Of a stretch of DNA of 64,000 nucleotides, positions 47,483 to 59,010 are shown piece by piece. The notes under the pieces are model-generated. The model was not told the DNA's origin. It did no database searches and saw only the letters and a program-made list of their open reading frames with translations. Numbering within the stretch: position 1 is the stretch's first letter; each line of letters starts with the position of its first letter. A program made the position numbers and the translations under genes. The stretch comes from Deroplatys truncata (lineage: Eukaryota; Arthropoda; Insecta; Mantodea; Mantidae): positions 231,472,753 to 231,536,752 of the forward strand of contig CM060983.1 in the NCBI GenBank assembly GCA_030765065.1. Direction: 5' to 3'.

Positions 47483-48420
47483 TTACTCTAGATTGTTGTC
47501 TTGGTTTGCGAGTTTCGAGTCTTTTGCAGCATCTGCATAAGACTGAGAATCTGAAAGTTTACTAGGAGCAAGACTGGCATAATGCTGTGTTACATTTAGG
47601 TTCCTGAGACCTATTGATTTCTGATTGTTGAGGCTTTCTCCCGTTTTGTCGAGGTTAATGGTGACTATTGTGAGATCGTCGCTCTTATTTGCTAATAAAC
47701 TCGGCAACCTCGATAGCAGGCAGAGTGATCTTCTTGATAATTGACACATTTAGATGCTGGGGCTTTTGGATTAGGGCATTCAGAATAATAAAGCGTTTCT
47801 ACGCATCGTACACAGCGTGGCTGAAGTTTCCAATATATTTTGGTGTGCCCAAAATTTTGGTAACCTTTGCACTGAGGTATATCTGTATAACGTCTGCGTG
47901 GCTCAACTTTGACAACACGGAATAGCAAGCGACTTGAGTTTAAGATTGTTTTACATAGTTCATTGCATTAAAGATCTGCTGGACATAAAGGGAGAGGGTC
48001 TGTATTCTTTCCCAATAATCGTGCTACTTGGAGAACAGGGAACTTCGTTTCTTGTAGTGCATGTGTAACTACCTAATAGAACATAGAAGGCTGTGCATGA
48101 TTTCTGAGAGCTATTATCACCAGGATTTTTATATGTATAATTCTCCTGATGAATCGAGACAAAGTGAGCAGCCATTGCTCTAAAATAGTGAGTTGAAACA
48201 AATGCTTTGGTATTCGACCCTTTTATTTCCTTATGAAAGCTAAACTTAGTTTTATTCCTTATGGTTTGTATAAATAACTGATAATTCTCTATGTTGGCGA
48301 GGATACGAGGTATTTTAATTTCAGAGGTATTTGCAGATTTATCCCGATATCTTGATTCGTTAAGATCTGGAATCTATTCCTAGTGGGAATATCATTAATA
48401 ATTGAACAGGTGTTCTGTTG
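47483..48420 (-). pseudogene. Jockey-like ORF1 (Gag with PRE_C2HC and CCHC knuckles)
   Basis: On the reverse strand a PRE_C2HC-like region (TKAFVSTHYFRAMAAHF near 48190) is followed by knuckles in 47692-47928: CKGYQNFGHTKIYW, CVRCVETLYYSEC and CVNYQEDHSACYRGC. Several cysteines are replaced (CKGY for CKRC, IYW for IYC). A serine-rich tail (47483-47749) ends the ORF. Frame changes separate the three parts. The protein would coat the element RNA. Confidence 0.75.
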
Positions 48421-48530
48421 TTTGTTTTGAATTGCTTCCAATCCACTAGTGGAAGGAAGTGGCATATTGTCTTTGCTTACTTGGTTGGAGATAGTTTCGA
48501 ATGTTTAGCTTTCTTAATTGGCTGCCCACT

Positions 48531-48780
48531 TGTTTCTTTTCTGTATATTCTGATGTAAATTTTGTTACACTCTAAGCAGTCTATTTCATATATATCTGGT
48601 GAGATTCAGTGTGATGGTGTGTGTATTTCATATATGCATGTTGTCTTTTCTATGCTGATGTGTTTTGTTGCAATCTAAGCTACTTCATTTATACTTAGTG
48701 TCTTTTCTGATGGGATTCTGTGTTCTGATGCGTATTGCTGCAATTTAAGCTGTGTATTCCATATATACTTTGTGTGTTAA
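48531..48780 (+). repeat. Satellite units right of the Jockey element
   Basis: Three to four imperfect units of the 75-77 bp satellite, same orientation as 33215-35258. They show the array continued across the Jockey insertion. The last two units are repeated inverted at 49566-49686. Confidence 0.8.
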
Positions 48781-49080
48781 AATTAAATTGAGTTTTATTT
48801 ATGGACGCTCTTTAACTACTATAGTCCTTAGGGTCCCATTCTATACTGGGTGTGAAAGACCGGCAATTTTCCTCAGAGGCCCCTTTATCAGGCTTGAAGT
48901 TCTTTTACGTGTCATATATATATATATATATACACGACCCCGGACCACCGGCTTTACTTCCCTTCCGAAGGATGCCACGCTAAGAAATTTTCGCCCAAAA
49001 AAATCCACCACCTTCCGCCGGGATTGAACCCGTGACCTTGGAAACTAGAGGCTAGCATGGTAACCACCATGGAGGACGAC
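48781..49080 (-). repeat. tRNA-derived SINE, copy 4
   Basis: Reverse orientation; the head is near 49080, with the A box damaged by the 7-bp loss. It is the inverted duplicate of copy 5, not an independent insertion. Confidence 0.85.
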
Positions 49081-49271
49081 CATGGTGTCTGTTATGATAT
49101 GTTACAATCTAAGCTGTCTATTCCAAGTATGCCTGGTGTCTTTTCTGATGGAATTCTGTTGTGATGTTTTGTTGCAATCTTAGCTGCTGTTTATTCAGTA
49201 TATACCTGTCATGAGGTAGGACAATTTCGGCTTAAATCATATCACTCCACTTATCATCTCTCTCCAACTGT
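49081..49271 (+). repeat. Satellite units and Jockey scrap in small-palindrome spacer
   Basis: Two satellite units (TGTTACAATCTAAGCTGTC and TTGCAATCTTAGCTG) are followed from about 49205 by about 65 bp matching the Jockey ORF2 sequence next to SINE copy 3. Confidence 0.7.
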
Positions 49272-49565
49272 GTCGTCCTCCGTGGTGTAGTGGTTACCAT
49301 GCTAGCCTCTAGTTCCCAAGGTCACGGGTTCAATCCCGGCGGAAGGTGGTGGATTTTTTCGGGCGTAAAAATCCTTAGCGTGGCATCCTTTGGAAGGGAA
49401 GTAAAGTCGGTGGTCCGGGGTCGTATATATATGACACGTAAAAGAACTTCAAGCCTGATAAAGGGGCCTCTGAGGAAAATTGCCGGTCTTTCACACCCAG
49501 TATAGAATGGGATCCTAAGGACTATAGTAGTTAAAGAGCGTCCATAAATAAAACTCAATTTAATT
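49272..49565 (+). repeat. tRNA-derived SINE, copy 5
   Basis: Forward orientation, head GTCCTCCGTGGTGTAGTGG, box B GGGTTCAATCCC, tail AACTCAATTTAATTTTAA. It carries the same left flank as copy 3. Confidence 0.85.
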
Positions 49566-49689
49566 TTAACACACAAAGTATATATGGAATACACAGCTTA
49601 AATTGCAGCAATACGCATCAGAACACAGAATCCCATTAGAAAAGACACTAAGTATAAATGAAGTAGCTTAGATTGCAACAAAACATCGT

Positions 49690-51240
49690 TTCCAACCACC
49701 ATACCAACCGTCCATTGACCATGCGTTCCACGACCTTGCAAACGCAGCTGGTGAGGGAAATAGGACGGCAGCTGTACGGAAGATGACGGTCCTTTACAGA
49801 TTTCAAAATGAGTATGGAAAAGTGACATCAACCCAAACACGATTATAGACATCGAGTAGGAAAGCCTTACCTTCAGGACAGAGCTGTTGGAGCATTTGTA
49901 CGTGAATACGAACAGGTCTTGGTACTGATAGTCGCGAAGATGAAAGCGTGTGTTCTAACTCCGCCATGGTGAAGAGGCGATTGTTATGTTCAATATTTAC
50001 TGCATGAAATAGGAAACCTTGAAATTCAACCTGAGGCCTAACAGGACGGAATTCGAGCGACGTTATCTGAGCTAGACAATTCAACGAAAGCACAGCCTAT
50101 GTGTTAGCCATGTCAAATGCATCAACAGCAGCTCCTGCAGCTGTTTTAGGACCAGCATTTGGATGTGGGTCGATTTTCCGGCCACACGCCTTAACTTATC
50201 CCAAACGACAGAGGAAGGTGTATGTCGATTAAATGAAGCTACAAGCTTGCTCCATGATGTCTTTTTGCTATCCTTTATAGCAAGTCTATATATAGACATG
50301 GACACGCATTTTCTAGTATTCAATTACGTTATCCAGTGTGGGGCGACGCTGGAAAACCCTAAGAGAACGTCTGCAAGCACGAATGGCATTTCGGCACTCT
50401 TCCGTCCACCACGGGACGGGAAATGGGCGAGGATTGGATGTCGACCGTGGAATAGCTTGTTCAGCAGCAGAAAGAATCTTCTCTGTGAGATGTTCGACCA
50501 AAACATCCACACAGTCGTGCCCATTGTAATTGAACACAGCCAACTGGAAATAAAGATTCCAGATGTCTTGTTCTAAGCGCCGTTTTGGTAGGCGTGTAGA
50601 ACATACTCGTATATCTTGTTTTAAGAGATTAATAGGACATGGGAAGTGGTCACTAGAGTGTAAATCAGAGATGACATTCCATTGAAAGGGAACTGCTAAC
50701 TGTCGTGAACAAACTGCAATACCAAGGTGTGAAGAAGCGTTGTAGGAGTCCGAGAGAAATGTAGGCTCTCCAGTGTTCAGAAGAGCTAGGTTATTATTGT
50801 CCAAAAATCAGAAATTAATTTACCTCTCGCGCAAGCCCGAGGTGAGCCCCGGAGAGGGTAATGGGCATTAACGTCTCCGACCAACAGAATAGGCGTTGGT
50901 AACTGAGAGACTAGATCTTCTAAATCCATGAACGAGAGGTCAGCGGATGGAGGCAGGTAAATGTTACAGATGGCATTTACAGTTTAATCCTTACAGCCAC
51001 TGACTGGATCTTAAACTGTATGGATAGATTCCACAAATATATAATCTCTGATGAGCATCATAGTGTCCCCGTGCGCAGGAATATCCTCTTCCGGTGTGAG
51101 ATCACGTCGCGCTAGGGTATAACGTCTAAGCTGAAAGCTGTCTTGCGGACGGAGTTTACTCTCTTGTAAACAAACGACCAAAGGCTCATACTTGTTGAGC
51201 AAAGGTTCAAGTTCTGGTCAATGCGTTTTAATTCCACGGT
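49690..51240 (-). pseudogene. Element B ORF2, left-arm copy (partial)
   Basis: Reverse-strand blocks equal those of the right arm: VVCLQESKL (about 51170), the 163-codon endonuclease frame 50313-50804 with SSDHFP, and the RT start near 49700-50090. The 163-codon frame has the same protein as 61385-61876. The copy ends at the palindrome border. Confidence 0.8.
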
Positions 51241-51259
51241 TGTTCAGTTGTAGGATAGC

Positions 51260-52729
51260 CTAAGAATTATAACGAGATAAGTTCTTAATCGTAGAAGCAT
51301 ACTGCGATGTGGAAAGCGGTGGTCGAATCAATTTTCTCTTTTTCTTTGATGTCGGGCTAACACCTTTAACGGAGGATTTATACTGGCCCCTTTTCACTTT
51401 CGTTCTCACAGTGTGGGCAGAAGCCTCCTGCTCCATCTCCTCCACGGGGGAGGAACTCTTCCCAATAGAAAATTTCGGTTCGAGAACCTCGGACCGATTG
51501 GAAGTTGAGATCGGCGAAGATGATGACCGCCGATCTGAGTCCTTCTTGGAAGATTCCTCAGAGGATGATCTCCGAGGAGATGCTCGTGGATCTGTTTTAT
51601 CCTTAGGTGTACTGGGTGGAGGCTTATCACATTCCTTTAGGAAGTCGGTTCCCACATAACTGGTCCTGAATTACACTGGTGATGCATTATATACTACAGG
51701 GTTGCCGGTCTTATTATTTGAGGTCGACGGTGTTGCTGGTAAATTGACTGGTGGGATCTTTCCAGTAAGGGACTTGGCAGATGCTGGTGCTGTCGTGGGT
51801 TTTGATTTTGAAGGCTTTGGCTGTGTTCTGGCAACGAGAGTCTTTTCTGAAATAGTGGCCCTGTTTATATCGCTGGTGTGGGTTGCGATTTCCCGACTCG
51901 GTACCGGATTAGCTGCAACTTTGCTGTAGGTACCGGACCTCGAGAAAGAGGGCTCACGGATGCGCAGGAGTTTCCGGACTTCCGAGGACACCTTCTCCCT
52001 AACCCGGGTCTGTTGAATCGCTCTTTCCTCTGTTAAACGGGGCATTCTCTGGAGCTTGATGGATATTCACCGCTGCAGCTAACGCACGTTGGAGCTGATG
52101 TGCATGCTCCATCGCCAGAGACGTCTCCACAGTTAACGCAGATAGTTTCATTGCTACAAAAATCACTGGTGTGCCCAAAGCGCTGACACCTATAGCATCT
52201 CAAAGGATTCGGTATATATGACCTAACCTTAATGACTTCATACCCTGCCTTAATCCCTTAAGGGAGATCTACCCGACCAAAGGTAAGGAACAGGGTACGA
52301 GTAGGCAATAATTCACCTCTGTCTTTCCGCTGGACACGAATCACCGATGTTATGCCTTGCTCTTCAAGATTTTATTGAATCTCCTCATTGGTCATACCAT
52401 CTAATGCACGTGTGTTTACCACACTGCGCGAGGAGTTCAATGTCCTGTGCATCTCGACCTTAACAAAATAGCTACCGAACATGTTGACCTTAATTATTTT
52501 CGCCGCCTGGGTTGCTGAATGCACTTCAACCAGGAGCGTGCCATTACGGGATCTAATGCACGACTTAACTGGACCAGCAATATTATCGAGACCCTTTTGA
52601 ACTATAAAAGCGTTCACAGATATAACCTTCCTTCCTCGGTGCTATTAATAACCAGGTAGCAAGGACTACAAGACTCGACTACTTCTTTTCCACTAACCTT
52701 GGTGTTTGTTTTGGATTTTTAGGATCCAT
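51260..52729 (-). pseudogene. Element B ORF1, left-arm copy
   Basis: Mirror of 59460-60929. The last 131 codons (51260-51655) are identical in protein to the right arm. The preceding 124-codon piece differs at several residues. The same stops and frameshifts occur in both arms, so the decay predates the duplication. Confidence 0.8.
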
Positions 52730-52997
52730 ATCAGCGGATACAAACACAGTCCTATATGATACTCAGGGGGCTGTGAGTTACGCATTACCCAGTCACCCCT
52801 TGCGACTCCCCTGCTCCGTCCCGTGCAGCAGTATCCGCCAAACTGTGTTCAGGGACGTAACTAGAAATTGGTCAAACACGTTTGTGGACCATATTTTATT
52901 GGGCGTTTGGCATAACCCTTTCACCTCTTAGAGGAACCCAATGGAGTGTGTGGCTCGGGAGCGCCAATCCCGTACCTACCGTAGTAGGCCCTGGGGG

Positions 52998-54042
52998 AAT
53001 ATATACATATGTATGTAATACATAGCTTAGATTACGATAAAACAATCACCCCGGATCATAAAAGACACCAAGTCTATAAGGATTAAACAGTGGTGACGGC
53101 AATAGACATCACAAAAGACATCAGGGATATGTGGAATAGACAGTTGCGATTGCAACATACGTCAGAAAAGACGTCCGGTGTATACGGAATAGAGATCTTT
53201 GATGGCAACAAAACATGCAGCAGAATACAGACACAGTCTCATCACAAAAGAGACCAGATATATATGAAATAAATAGCTGAGGTTACAACAAAACACTTCA
53301 TAAGAGAATTCCATCAGAAAAGACATGCAGTATCTATGGAATGTACAGCCTAGATTGAAGCAAAACATATGTCAGCACAACCCAACAGAAAAGACAGCAA
53401 GTATGTGCAGAATAGACAATTTAGTTTGCAACAAAAACAGCGGAACGCAATTCCATTAGAAAAGACATGCAGTATCTATGGAATGTACAGCCTAGATTGA
53501 AGCAAAACATATGTCAGCACAACCCAACAGAAAAGACAGCAAGTATGTGCAGAATAGACAATTTAGTTTGCAACAAAAACATCGGAACGCAATTCTATTA
53601 GAAAAGACAGTCGGTATATATACGGAATACGTTGCTTGGATTGCAACAAAACCCCAGAATAGAAACAGAAATATATATAATACACAGCTTAGATTGCAAC
53701 AAAATGTCAGAACACTGAATCCCATCGGAACACATCAGGAAGGCACAGTGGATGACACCGCGAGTACAGAGTTTAAATTGCCACAAATCACACCAGAAAA
53801 TAAACCATGTATATATGAAACACAGCTAATATTGCAACAAAAAACATATCAGAGCAAATGCAGAGTTCCCATTACAACAGACACCAGGTGTATGAATACA
53901 CACACATATGGAATATACAGCTTTGATTGCAACAAAACATCGGAAGACAGAACCCCAACACGAAACACCAGGTATATATTGAACATAGCTGAGATGGCAA
54001 CAAAACACATACGAACACCGAATCGCATTAGAAAGGACCAGG
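52998..54042 (-). repeat. Satellite block, left arm
   Basis: About 14 units of the 75-77 bp satellite in reverse orientation. A roughly 144-bp two-unit block is duplicated (53364 and 53507), a local higher-order repeat also present in the right arm. Confidence 0.85.
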
Positions 54043-54044
54043 TA

Positions 54045-55341
54045 TTGAAGGGGTGTTCAGAAACTAAGGTTACAAAGCTTGCAGTGAAACGTGTGCACTT
54101 CATTGCAGACAACCAATACAGCGAAATGTTAGTATATAGATTAGTTATTTTTCGACGTAGTCTCCATATCGATTTGCACTCGTCGCTTCGTGGGATGAGT
54201 TTGAATATTACCTCTTAGTAAACATCCTGTCCTTGCGTATTCAGCATTGTTGTCGCTAGGTATTTCACCTCCTCGTCTGAAGCGAATCGCCGGCCTCCTT
54301 GGTGCACCTTCAAATGAGGAAAAAGGCGAAAGTCGCTTGCAGGGAGGGTTGCCGAGGATGTCCCAGCGAAACTGCTTCAACAGCGTGGTGGTCTTCTGGG
54401 CAGCATGAGGTCGCCCTTTGTCGGGAAGGATCAAGACCCCTCGGTGAGAAAAACTGTACATTTCATCCTGATTGCTTCGCGCAATCCTTTCAAGTTCTCG
54501 CAATATCGGTGCGGTCACTTGTGTGGCCCCTTTCCAAAACCTCTACGAGAATGACACCCTCGCGAGTCCAAAACACTGGACCATCACCTCGGCGGCAGGC
54601 ATCACCTTAAATTTCTTTGTCTTTGCAGAGGTGGGGTGTTTTCACTCCAATAACGAGCGCTTACTACTGGGATGTAGTGGTGGATCTATGTTTCGTCACC
54701 CGTACAATGTGGTGGAGAAAACTGTCCCCTTCCCTGGAGAACCATTGCAAAACTTGCAGGCTTCCCATGCGTTTCTCCTTGTGCTGGATGGACAGATTTC
54801 GTGGAACCCATCGCAACCAACTTTTCGGTACTGCAGAATATCCTGAACAATGTGTCGGAGCGTTCCGAACGACATTCCAAATTGTACAGTCATATGCCGT
54901 AATGTAATCCTCCTTTTCTCCTAAATCAGCTCTTCAATGCGAGCTGTGATCAATTATGTTGATGCCGTGCTAGGTCGGTCACTGCAGTCCACGTCGGTGA
55001 CGTTTCCTCCACCGGCAACAAACTTTCGACAGCATTCTGCGGCATGCTGAAGGGACATTACAGCCTCTTCGAAAACTTCTTCCACCTGCCGGTGAATTCC
55101 AGCCACGGTTACATGTTTCATCCACAGAAATCGAATAACTGAGCGAATTTCTTCGCGAGACTAGTTTTCCAAACGTGTCGCCATCTGTGTTTACCTACAA
55201 CTAGCCCTGTAGGTGCTGTGTACCCACCTGCAGAGTCGGCTCACCGCATGTGTTAGAATTATCGCACACTACTAATTTATCTATAACGAACGAAACTCCA
55301 GGAATGTCGGCTTAGGAAGCTTAGTTTCTGATCACCTCTCA
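54045..55341 (-). mobile_element. mariner element, left-arm copy
   Basis: 1297 bp, inverted copy of 56666-57962, flanked by TA within satellite units. The imperfect terminal repeats share TCAGAAACTAAG. Confidence 0.85.
54141..55184 (-). pseudogene. mariner transposase, left-arm copy
   Basis: Mirror of 56823-57866. It differs from the right copy by several residues (for example PDKGRPHAAQ where the right arm keeps PDNARPHAAQ). Frameshifts are shared with the other arm. Confidence 0.8.
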
Positions 55342-55830
55342 TATATGGAATAGAAGCTTAGAATTCGACCAAACATACGAACCAAACCCATGAGAAAATT
55401 CACCAGGTACATATGAAATAAACAGTTTAGATTGCAACAAAACAACAAAATCTCCAACAGAGAATACAGAGAGTATAAACGGAATCGACTGCTTAGATTG
55501 CAACAAGACATCAAAACGGAATCCCCATCAGAAAAGACACTGGGTATACAGGGAATACACAGGTTAGATTGAAGCAAAACAGAAAAGACGGCAGATGTAT
55601 ATATATATATAATACACTCCTTAAATGACAACAAAACAGATCACACCGTACCCCATCAGTAAACACATCAAGTATAAATAGAATATACGGCCTAGATTGC
55701 AGCAAAACGCATATAAAAATAAAGAATTCCATGAGAAAAGACACCAGGTAATAGAGAGCTTGAATACAACAGAGCACATCGGAAGACAATTCCATTAGAA
55801 CAGGCACTAGGTATATAGGATTAAATTGAG
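55342..55830 (-). repeat. Satellite block at the palindrome centre, left
   Basis: Six to seven reverse-oriented units; arm homology ends near 55668, the remainder is spacer. Confidence 0.8.
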
Positions 55831-56113
55831 TTTTCTATTTATGGACGCTCTATAACTACCATGGTCCTTAGCGTCCCATTCTATATTGGGCGTGAAGGAC
55901 CGGTAATTTTGCTCAGAGGTCTCTTTATCAGGCTTGAGGTTCTTTTACGTGCCGTAAATCTACGACACGGGACCACCGGCTTTACTTCCCTTCCAAGGGA
56001 AGCGATGCCAAGGATGTTTACGCCCGAAAATATCCATCGCCCTCCGGCGGGTTTGAACCCGCGACCCCGGGAACTAGAGACTAGTACGGTACCACTGGCC
56101 CACGGCGGAGGAC
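55831..56113 (-). repeat. tRNA-derived SINE, copy 6, in the palindrome spacer
   Basis: Reverse orientation, tail at 55831, head at about 56113 with box B GGGTTTGAACCC on the forward strand. It lies in the unpaired spacer and is the only SINE in the large palindrome. Confidence 0.85.
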
Positions 56114-56663
56114 TAAGTATATGGGGAATTGATAGCTTAGATTGCAACACATTATACATCAACACAATTCAGCAGAAAAGGCACCAGGTACATATGGAAT
56201 AGACAGCTTAGATGGCAAAAAGAACATCGGAACAGAATCGGTGTATATATATCTTAATTTGAAATAGAACATCATAATACAACGGGCATATGTGGAAGTT
56301 TGCCCCAAAACACTTCATAACACAGAATCCCAACAGACAAGGCACCATGAATATATGGATTAGACAAATGTGTTTACTGCTGGGGTACGGTGTGATCTGT
56401 TTTGTTGTCATTAAGGAGTGCATTATATATAAATATATATAATCCTGTGTATTCCCTGTATACCCAGTGTCTTTACTGATGGGGATTCCATTCTGATGTC
56501 TTGTTGCAAGCTAAGCAGTTTATTCCGTATATACTCTCTGTATTCTCTGTTGGGGATTTTGTTGTTTTGTTGCAATCTAAACTGTTTATTTCATATGTAC
56601 CTGGTGAATTTTCTCATGGGTTTGGTTCGTATGTTTGGTCGAATTCTAAGCTTCTATTCCATA
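56114..56663. repeat. Satellite block at the palindrome centre, right
   Basis: Units are in reverse orientation until about 56367, then forward from the arm start at 56368, so orientation switches inside this block. It ends at the TA target of the mariner. Confidence 0.75.
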
Positions 56664-56665
56664 TA

Positions 56666-57962
56666 TGAGAGGTGATCAGAAACTAAGCTTCCTAAGCCGA
56701 CATTCCTGGAGTTTCGTTCGTTATAGATAAATTAGTAGTGTGCGATAATTCTAACACATGCGGTGAGCCGACTCTGCAGGTGGGTACACAGCACCTACAG
56801 GGCTAGTTGTAGGTAAACACAGATGGCGACACGTTTGGAAAACTAGTCTCGCGAAGAAATTCGCCCAGTTATTCGATTTCTGTGGGTGAAACATGTAACC
56901 GTGGCTGGAATTCACCGGCAGGTGGAAGTAGTTTTCGAAGAGGCTGTAATATCCCTTCAGCATGCCGCAGAATGCTGTCGAAAGTTTGTTGCCGGTGGAG
57001 GAAACGTCACCGACTTGGACTGCAGTGACCGACCTAGCACGGCATCAACATAATTGATCACAGCTCGCATAGAAGAGCTGATTTAGGAGAAACTGAGGAT
57101 CACATTACGGCATATGACTGTACAATTTGGAATGTCGTTCGGAACCCTCCGACACATTGTCCAGGATATTCTGCAGTACCGAAAAGTTGGTTGCGATGGG
57201 TTCCACGAAATCTGTCCATCCAGCACAAGGAGAAACGCATGGGAAGCCTGCAAGTTTTGCAATGGTTCTCCAGGGAAGGGGATAGTTTTCTTCACCACAT
57301 TGTACGGGTGACGAAACATGGATCCACCACTACATCCCAGTATTAAGCGGTCGTTATTGGAGTGAAAACACCCCACCTCTGCAAAGACAAAGAAATTTAA
57401 GGTGATGCCTGCCGCCAAGGTGATGGTCCAGTGTTTTGGACCCGCGAGGGTGTCATTCTCGTAGAGGTTTTGGAAAGGGGCCACACAAGTGACCGCACCG
57501 ATATTGCGAGACCTTGAAAAGATTGCGCGAAGCAATCAGGATGAAATGTACAGTTTTTCTCACCGAGGGGTCTTGATCCTTCCCGACAACGCGCGACCTC
57601 ATGCTGCCCAGAAGACCACCACGCTGTTGAAGCAGTTTCGCTGGGACATCCTCGGCAACCCTCCCTCCAAGCGACTTTCGCCTTTTTCCTCATTTGAAGG
57701 TGCACCAAGGAGGCCGGCGATTCGCTTAGGACGAGGAGGTGAAATACCTCGCGACAACAATGCTGAATACGCAAGGACAGGATGTTTACTAGGAGGTAAT
57801 ATTCAAACTCATCCCACGAAGCGACGAGTGCAAATCGATATGGAGACTACGTCGAAAAATAACTAATCTATATACTAACATTTCGCTGTATTGGTTGTCT
57901 GCAATGAAGTGCACACGTTTCACTGCAAGCTTTGTAACCTTAGTTTCTGAACACCCCTTCAA
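56666..57962 (+). mobile_element. mariner element, right-arm copy
   Basis: 1297 bp, a typical mariner length. It is flanked by TA (56664-56665, 57963-57964) in the middle of the satellite motif CCATATATACCTGG, which is restored when the element is removed. Ends read TGAGAGGTGATCAGAAACTA and, inverted, TTGAAGGGGTGTTCAGAAAC. Confidence 0.9.
56823..57866 (+). pseudogene. mariner transposase, right-arm copy
   Basis: ATG 56823 (MATRLEN) opens about 348 codons, the normal mariner size. The N-terminal helix-turn-helix (REEIRPVIRFLWVK) is followed by FGTLRHIVQDILQYRK (about 57135). TGDETWIHHY (about 57307) holds the first catalytic aspartate and PDNARPHAAQ (about 57588) the second. The region of the third (usually SPDLAPSDF) is shortened to PPSDFRLF. 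Stops early (about 56844 and 57050) and a frameshift near 57290 disable it. Confidence 0.85.
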
Positions 57963-57964
57963 TA

Positions 57965-59010
57965 CCTGGTCCTTTCTAATGAGATTCGGTGCTCGTATGT
58001 GTTTTGTTGCCATCTCAGCTATGTTCAATATATACCTGGTGTTTCGTGTTGGGGTTCTGTCTTCCGATGTTTTGTTGCAATCAAAGCTGTATATTCCATA
58101 TGTGTGTGTGTATTCATACACCTGGTGTCTGTTGTAATGGGAACTCTGCATTTGCTCTGATATGTTTTTGTTGCAATATTAGCTGTGTGTCATATATACA
58201 TGGCTTATTTTCTGGTGTGATTTGTGGCAATTTAAACTCTGTACTCGCGGTGTCATCCACTGTGCCTTCCTGATGTGTTCCGATGGGATTCAGTGTTCTG
58301 ACATTTTGTTGCAATCTAAGCTGTGTATTATATATATTTCTGTTTCTATTCTGGGGTTTTGTTGCAATCCAAGCAACGTATTCCGTATATATACCGACTG
58401 TCTTTTCTAATAGAATTGCGTTCCGATGTTTTTGTTGCAAACTAAATTGTCTATTCTGCACATACTTGCTGTCTTTTCTGTTGGGTTGTGCTGACATATG
58501 TTTTGCTTCAATCTAGGCTGTACATTCCATAGATACTGCATGTCTTTTCTAATGGAATTGCGTTCCGCTGTTTTTGTTGCAAACTAAATTGTCTATTCTG
58601 CACATACTTGCTGTCTTTTCTGTTGGGTTGTGCTGACATATGATTTGCTGCAATCTAGGCTGTACATTCCATAGATACTGCATGTCTTTTCTGATGGAAT
58701 TCTCTTATGAAGTGTTTTGTTGTAACCTCAGCTATTTATTTCATATATATCTGGTCTCTTTTGTGATGGGACTGTGTCTGTATTCTGCTGCATGTTTTGT
58801 TGCCATCAAAGATCTCTATTCCGTATACACCGGGCGTCTTTTCTGACGTATGTTGCAATTGCAACTGTCTATTCCACATATCCCTGATGTCTTTTGTGAT
58901 GTCTATTGCTGTCACCACTGTTTAATCCTTATAGACTTGGTGTCTTTTATGATCGGGGGTGATTGTTTTATCGTAATCTAAGCTATGTATTACATACATA
59001 TGTATATATT
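57965..59010 (+). repeat. Satellite block, right arm
   Basis: Forward-oriented units mirroring 52998-54042, including the 144-bp two-unit duplication (about 58500 and 58644). Element B begins directly after at 59011. Confidence 0.85.

Larger units (their letters stand above)
35259..48530 (-). mobile_element. Jockey-like LINE split by element A dimer and a SINE
   Basis: Reverse-strand remnants form one element: Gag near 47483-48420, endonuclease near 46300-47440 and 45851-46013, reverse transcriptase 35690-36879, and a C-terminal remnant to about 35290. The two halves join exactly at the 10-bp direct repeat CATTATCACT that flanks the element A dimer (36880-36889, 45841-45850). Outside its ends, satellite units resume on both sides, so it inserted into the array. 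Numerous stops show long decay. Confidence 0.75.
48660..49686. repeat. 1-kb palindrome with SINE in each arm
   Basis: 48660-49080 and 49272-49686 are near-identical inverted copies (satellite, then SINE, reversed). The spacer of 191 bp holds satellite units and a Jockey scrap. The left arm lacks about 7 bp (TACACCA) near 49064, and an (AT)n run near 48916 is longer there. The right arm ends 3 bp before the large palindrome begins. Confidence 0.85.
49690..52997 (-). mobile_element. Element B, left-arm inverted copy (truncated)
   Basis: It mirrors 59011-62499 and is cut at 49690 in the reverse transcriptase, where the palindrome ends. It contains the 5' UTR, ORF1 and the endonuclease part of ORF2. 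It lacks 181 bp of 5' UTR immediately before the ORF1 ATG (52729), so it is not an independent retrotransposition. Confidence 0.85.

Noticed and set aside
49272-49345. Functional tRNA gene in the SINE heads
   Set aside because: Boxes A and B are present but every copy continues into the same SINE body, and no convincing anticodon arm is visible.
53511-54218. 235-codon frame in the left arm and its mirror at 57789-58497
   Set aside because: It lies entirely in satellite units plus the mariner end, has no family resemblance and mirrors a repeat.
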